A DNA stretch of 64,000 bases from Streptomyces massasporeus (lineage in GTDB: Bacteria; Actinomycetota; Actinomycetes; Streptomycetales; Streptomycetaceae), in assembly GCF_014648995.1 (NCBI RefSeq), contig NZ_BMSE01000004.1:1-64000 (forward strand). Reading direction: 5' to 3'. The notes beneath the pieces were generated by a model that saw only the letters and a list, made by a program, of their open reading frames with translations, made no database searches and had not been told where the DNA came from. How positions within the stretch are numbered: position 1 is the stretch's first letter; each line of letters begins with the position of its first letter. Shown piece after piece: positions 60,167 through 64,000 of this stretch. Position numbers and translations under genes: made by a program.

Positions 60167-62560
60167 TCAGCCCTGCTGCCCCGACGCCTTCCGCCACGTC
60201 GGCCGCAGCGCCAGCGCGCGTTCCCGGACCCTCGTCCACCAGGCCGACGCCGACCACACCACACGCACGGTGGAGCGGGGGGCCAGCAGCGCGCGGAGCC
60301 TCGCCGCGCGGCCGGCCGCCGCGCCGAGGCCCGCCGTCGCACGGCGGACGTCGTCCGTGAGGCCCGCCACCGGGCGGGGGTGCGGTGCGTACAGGACCTG
60401 CTCCACCGCGTTCGCCACCCGGTGCACCGAGGCCGCGGCCGTCGCGTCCAGGTCGCCGAGGCGGACGATGCGGGCGGCCGCCTTGCGCGGGGTCTGCGAC
60501 TCGTCCGGTGTGATCCCGTAGTCCCACGCCGTGTCGGTCAGCTCCTGCCAGACGGCCAGCGTGTGCAGGGCCGCGTCCGCCTCGCTGCGGCCGTGCGCCC
60601 CGAGCCGAGCCGTGCGCGTCCGCAGCCGCCACAGCATCGGTGCCAGGGGGAGCGCCAGGACGGCGAGACCGGCGAGGGCCCACACCAGGAACGCGTACCA
60701 CTTCGGACCGTCGTCGTCCGTGGGCAGCGCCGCCTGCGGCGACTCGCTCGCGCAGCCGCCGTCCAGCTTCTTCTGCTCCGGCGTGCACGCCTCGCTCGCC
60801 GAAGGCGCCGCCGAGGGCGCGGTGGACGCCGACTGGGACGGACGCGCCTGGTCGGGCACCGAGCTGTCGGGGTTGTCGGGCAGGGTGTACGACGGGATCG
60901 AGCCGCGGTTCGGCGTGGGCTCGAAGCGGGTCCAGCCCACGCCCTCGAAGTACAGCTCGGGCCAGGCGTGCGCGTCCCGCAGCCCCACCGACACCGAGCC
61001 GTCCGCCTGCGGGGAACCGGGCGCGAAGCCCACCGCGACCCGGGCCGGTATGCCCAGGGAGCGGGCCATCGCCGCCATCGCGAAGGAGAAGTGCACGCAG
61101 AAGCCCTGCTTGTCCTTCAGGAAGCGGGCGATCGCCTGCGAGCCGCTGCCGACCTGCACCTGCGTGTCGTACTCGAAGCCGCCGGTCACGGCGAAGAAGT
61201 CCTGCAGCTTGACCGCCTGGTCGTACGGGTCTGCGGCGCCCGCGGTGACCTTGCGGGCGGTGCGGCCCACCACCGACGGCAGCGAGTCGGGCAGCTCGGT
61301 GAAGTCGCGTTCGATGTCCGCGGGCGGCGGCCCCGCCGAGGCGAGCTGCTCCGCCGTCGGCCGCACGTCCAGGCTCTTGACCTGGTACGTCAGGCCGCGC
61401 GTGTTCTGCCCGTGGTCGCCGACCAGGGTCATGCCCTGCGGCTCGTACCGCCAGTTGCCGCTGATCCGCACGCCGCTCGGCGGGTACGGCATGGGCAGCC
61501 AGTCCTGGGCGTACCAGTCGGCCGCCGAGATCGTGGTGTCGATCTCCGTGCGCTTGACGTCCGGGCTGAGGCCGACCGGGTCGGGGAAGGTGCCGTCGGG
61601 GATGGCCGTGATGGACCGCCGGGACGGCTTCCACGTGGTGCCGTCGAAGTCGTCCAGGGACACGATCCGCAGATACAGGTCCGAGACGTCTTCCATCTTG
61701 GTCCGCACGGACAGGACCTGCTGGTCCTCGTCCGCGTTCAGACTGTCCCGCAGCGACACCAGCGGGTTCACGGCGGAGATCGTGCCTCCGCCGCCCGGCC
61801 CACCGCCCGCGCCCGCCCCCACGGAGTCCAGCAGGCCGCCGTTCATCGCGGGCAGGCCGAGCGGTACCACCAGGGCGATGCCCAGCGCGACCACGCCGAT
61901 GCGCCGGCCGGTGCGGATCGGGGCGACCGCCCCGCCAGGCTCCCCGCCGCCCGTGCGCGGTGCGCCGCCGAAGACCCGGCCCCACTGCGAGAGCCGGTCC
62001 CGCCCCTCGGCCAGGAGCAGCATCAGATAGCCGGCCGCCGCCACCAGGAACCACAGCCAGTCCATGCCCCCGTCGGACAGCCCCGCGGCCACCGAGTACA
62101 GCGCGAGCAGGGGCAGCCCGGCCGGAGCGGCGCTGCGGAAGGTCACCGCGAGGGTGTCCACCAGCAGCCCGATGATCAGGACCCCGCCGATGAGCATCAG
62201 CCGGATGCCGTCGGACTCCAGGGGCGCCGGGATCGCGTACCGCGCGATGTCGTCCCCGCCCTGCTGGAGCAGCAGCGCGAAGCGGTCGATGGCCTGCGGT
62301 CCCGGAACCAGCCCGGCCAGGGCCTGCTCGCGGGCGAAGACGAAGGTCAGCAGCGCGACGGTGACCACGGCCTGCGCCGCCACCGTCAGCGGCCGGGCCA
62401 GCGGCACCCTGCGGGCAGCGACCCCCACGCCCGACTGAAGAGCCAGCAGGAAGGCCGCCTGCACGATCCATGTGGCCGGCTTGACGAGGGGCAGCAGGGC
62501 GCACGCGGCCATCAGCGTGGCCGCCCAGGCGCCCAGCGTCAGTCGTACCCGCCCGCTCAT
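60167..62560 (-). CDS. Membrane transglutaminase-like protein (TgpA type)
   Basis: A 797-residue membrane protein with about seven N-terminal helices (to residue 230), a DUF3488-type outer part, a transglutaminase core with Cys in KQGFCVHFS, His in RDAHAWPE and Asp/Glu in GWTRFEPTP, and a last helix (about 625-645). It forms an operon with the DUF58 gene (TGATG overlap) and a MoxR gene, a common module. The substrate is unknown; envelope protein crosslinking or cleavage is likely. Confidence 0.9.
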   Translation of the reverse strand: MSGRVRLTLGAWAATLMAACALLPLVKPATWIVQAAFLLALQSGVGVAARRVPLARPLTVAAQAVVTVALLTFVFAREQALAGLVPGPQAIDRFALLLQQGGDDIARYAIPAPLESDGIRLMLIGGVLIIGLLVDTLAVTFRSAAPAGLPLLALYSVAAGLSDGGMDWLWFLVAAAGYLMLLLAEGRDRLSQWGRVFGGAPRTGGGEPGGAVAPIRTGRRIGVVALGIALVVPLGLPAMNGGLLDSVGAGAGGGPGGGGTISAVNPLVSLRDSLNADEDQQVLSVRTKMEDVSDLYLRIVSLDDFDGTTWKPSRRSITAIPDGTFPDPVGLSPDVKRTEIDTTISAADWYAQDWLPMPYPPSGVRISGNWRYEPQGMTLVGDHGQNTRGLTYQVKSLDVRPTAEQLASAGPPPADIERDFTELPDSLPSVVGRTARKVTAGAADPYDQAVKLQDFFAVTGGFEYDTQVQVGSGSQAIARFLKDKQGFCVHFSFAMAAMARSLGIPARVAVGFAPGSPQADGSVSVGLRDAHAWPELYFEGVGWTRFEPTPNRGSIPSYTLPDNPDSSVPDQARPSQSASTAPSAAPSASEACTPEQKKLDGGCASESPQAALPTDDDGPKWYAFLVWALAGLAVLALPLAPMLWRLRTRTARLGAHGRSEADAALHTLAVWQELTDTAWDYGITPDESQTPRKAAARIVRLGDLDATAAASVHRVANAVEQVLYAPHPRPVAGLTDDVRRATAGLGAAAGRAARLRALLAPRSTVRVVWSASAWWTRVRERALALRPTWRKASGQQG

Positions 62561-63924
62561 CACGGTCCCTCCCCGCCGCTCGCGGCGGCCACGCCCCTGC
62601 GCTCCCGGTCGGCCTGCCGCCACAGCTCGTCCATGGAGGCGCCCCGCGGCACGCGAAGGGCCGTCCACCCCGCCTCGCGCAGCATGCGCAACCGGTCTCC
62701 GCTCCCGTCCAACGGGCCGGGCACATCGCTCGGTTCCCGCACCCAGGTGTCACTGTCCAGCACGAAGGCGACCGCGCCCGGGCTGCGTTGCCGCATCCGG
62801 CCCAGCACGTCCGCCTGGTCCTCGTCCAGGTCGCCGAGGAAGGCCACCAGCAACCCCTCGTTCCCGCCGCGCAGCACGTCGTAGGCCCGGGACAGGCCCG
62901 CGCCGTCGGAGTGGTCGATCACCGCGAGGGTGTCCATCATCAGTCCGGCCGCGTCCGCCGACTCCTGGCTCGCGCCGGCGAAGCCGTCCCCGCCCTCGCC
63001 GGGCACCGCGTTGCCGGTGTCCGTCAACAGTCGTACCGAGTAGCCCCGTTCGAGCATGTGCACCAGCACGGACGCGGCGCCCGACACGGCCCACTCGAAG
63101 GCCGAGTCCGGTCCCGCGCCCTCGTAGGCGATGCCGCGGGTGTCCAGCAGCACCGTGCAGCGGGCGCGCTGCGGCTGCTCCTCACGGCGCACCATCAGCT
63201 CGCCGTAGCGGGCGGTGGAGCGCCAGTGCACGCGGCGCAGGTCGTCGCCGTAGCGGTAGCCGCGCGGGATGACGTCGTCCTCGCCGGCCAGGGCGAGCGA
63301 GCGCTGCCGTCCGTCGCCGTACCCCTTCGCCTCGCCGCTCAGGCGCACCGGCGCCAGCGGCTCCACGCGCGGGATGACGGTGAGGGTGTCGTACGTCGAG
63401 AAGGAGCGGGTCAGCTCGCACATGCCGAACGGGTCGGTCAGGCGCAGTTGGAGCGGCCCCAGCGGGTAGCGGCCGCGCAGGTCGGACCGCACCCGGTAGG
63501 ACACCTCGCGCCGGCCGCCCGCCTCCACCCGGTCGAGCACGAAACGCGGCCTGGGGCCGAGCACGTACGGCACTCGGTCCTGGAGCATCAGCAGGCCCGT
63601 GGGCAGCCGCGAGACGTTGTCCATCCGCAGGTGGACCCGGGCCTCGCTGCCGGCGGGCACGCGCGCGGGGGAGAGCCGGCGGCTGCCCGCGACCCGGTAG
63701 CGCGTGCGGTACAGCACCCCGGCGCACACCAGCGGCAGCACCGCCAGCAGCAGACCCACGCGCAGCAGGTCGCTCTGGCCGAGCACGTAACTGCAGATCG
63801 CGGCCGCGACGCCGGCGGCCAGGAAGGAGCGTCCGCGGGTGGTCAGACCGGCCAGAGCGGTGCGGATGCCGCCCTTCTCGCCCCGGTCGGCCTCCGCCTG
63901 CCCCGCCCCCGCGGTGGTCATCAC
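62560..63924 (-). CDS. DUF58-family protein of the MoxR operon
   Basis: A 454-residue protein with two N-terminal helices (about residues 30-70), a beta-rich section and the DUF58 segment GEDDVIPRGYRYGDDLRRVHWRSTARYGELMVR, then a vWA-like fold. It is an expected partner of MoxR AAA+ ATPases in assembling protein complexes. GTG 63924 overlaps the stop of the upstream gene (GTGA). Confidence 0.9.
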   Translation of the reverse strand: MMTTAGAGQAEADRGEKGGIRTALAGLTTRGRSFLAAGVAAAICSYVLGQSDLLRVGLLLAVLPLVCAGVLYRTRYRVAGSRRLSPARVPAGSEARVHLRMDNVSRLPTGLLMLQDRVPYVLGPRPRFVLDRVEAGGRREVSYRVRSDLRGRYPLGPLQLRLTDPFGMCELTRSFSTYDTLTVIPRVEPLAPVRLSGEAKGYGDGRQRSLALAGEDDVIPRGYRYGDDLRRVHWRSTARYGELMVRREEQPQRARCTVLLDTRGIAYEGAGPDSAFEWAVSGAASVLVHMLERGYSVRLLTDTGNAVPGEGGDGFAGASQESADAAGLMMDTLAVIDHSDGAGLSRAYDVLRGGNEGLLVAFLGDLDEDQADVLGRMRQRSPGAVAFVLDSDTWVREPSDVPGPLDGSGDRLRMLREAGWTALRVPRGASMDELWRQADRERRGVAAASGGEGP

Positions 63925-64000
63925 AGCCTCCGCGGCGGCTGCTGGGGATACGCCGGCGCCGTACGGCCCAGGCCGCCGAAGCCGCTCTGCTGCTGCGTCG
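63921..64000 (-). CDS. C-terminal end of the MoxR-type AAA+ ATPase gene (truncated)
   Basis: The minus-strand frame from the window edge encodes 26 residues, Q-rich with FGGLGRT and YPQQPPRRL, ending in TGA. The tail overlaps the DUF58 start. The MoxR identity rests on the conserved MoxR-DUF58-transglutaminase order, since the catalytic part lies outside the window. Confidence 0.7.
   Translation of the reverse strand, partial: TQQQSGFGGLGRTAPAYPQQPPRRL

Overview
The window is high-GC actinobacterial chromosome, almost certainly from Streptomyces. GC is very high with G/C-biased third codon positions, GTG starts are frequent, and genes often overlap by ATGA or GTGA. Gene content fits too: class II DAHP synthase, fused TrpEG, PASTA kinase, ROK glucokinase beside a DUF5304 gene, MacRS-like two-component system, YhgE-type exporter, SAV_6107-type HEPN protein. 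It looks like core chromosome with a few inserted genes; no transposase, phage, CRISPR, rRNA or tRNA was seen.

Layout. 1-7.4 kb: end of ctaD, ctaF, an L,D-transpeptidase lipoprotein, a degenerate receiver protein, then ctaE-qcrCAB (cytochrome bc1-aa3 respiratory supercomplex). 7.4-12.3 kb: trpD, a SAM-IV riboswitch with a PLP cysteine-desulfurase-like gene, an acidic secreted protein, a rhomboid-Lrp pair and a zinc-ribbon protein. 12.3-18 kb: NYN/PIN nuclease, two tandem NlpC/P60 cell-wall hydrolases, a metalloprotease lipoprotein and a PadR regulator. 18-28.4 kb: MATE exporter, GT87 and PimB-like glycosyltransferases, Tat-exported cholesterol oxidase, FadD, metallophosphoesterase, SRPBCC protein and ArsA-like ATPase. 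28.4-36.4 kb: DUF5304 gene, glucokinase, EEP hydrolase, esterase, acyltransferase, sensor kinase and response regulator, phosphofructokinase. 36.4-40 kb: attenuated trpEG divergent from aroH. 40-42.5 kb: bfd, bfr, molybdopterin protein, endonuclease IV. 42.5-52 kb: PASTA kinase, thiOSG under a TPP riboswitch, ferredoxin reductase, Rv2175c-like regulator, thiE, metF and a membrane protein with a Tyr/Gln-rich tail. 52-58.3 kb: phytoene-desaturase-like protein, TetR plus a degenerate ABC/YhgE exporter, HEPN protein. 58.3-64 kb: methyltransferase, DUF3040 protein, and a MoxR-DUF58-transglutaminase operon leaving the window.

How the genes fit together. From memory of the Mycobacterium tuberculosis map, the backbone (ctaF, ctaE-qcrCAB, trpD, NlpC/P60, pimB, fadD, SRPBCC, ArsA, acyltransferase, GT87, class II DAHP synthase, Ser/Thr kinase, Rv2175c-like protein, metF, DUF3040) follows the Rv2200c-Rv2169c region, an old actinobacterial block joining respiration, envelope lipid/mannoside synthesis, chorismate/tryptophan supply and cell-wall signalling. 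Regulation is unusually readable: two riboswitches, one Trp attenuator, an iron box, several operator-like palindromes, and many genes with a TAnnnT -10 only 6-8 nt before the start codon and no Shine-Dalgarno, which suggests leaderless transcripts.
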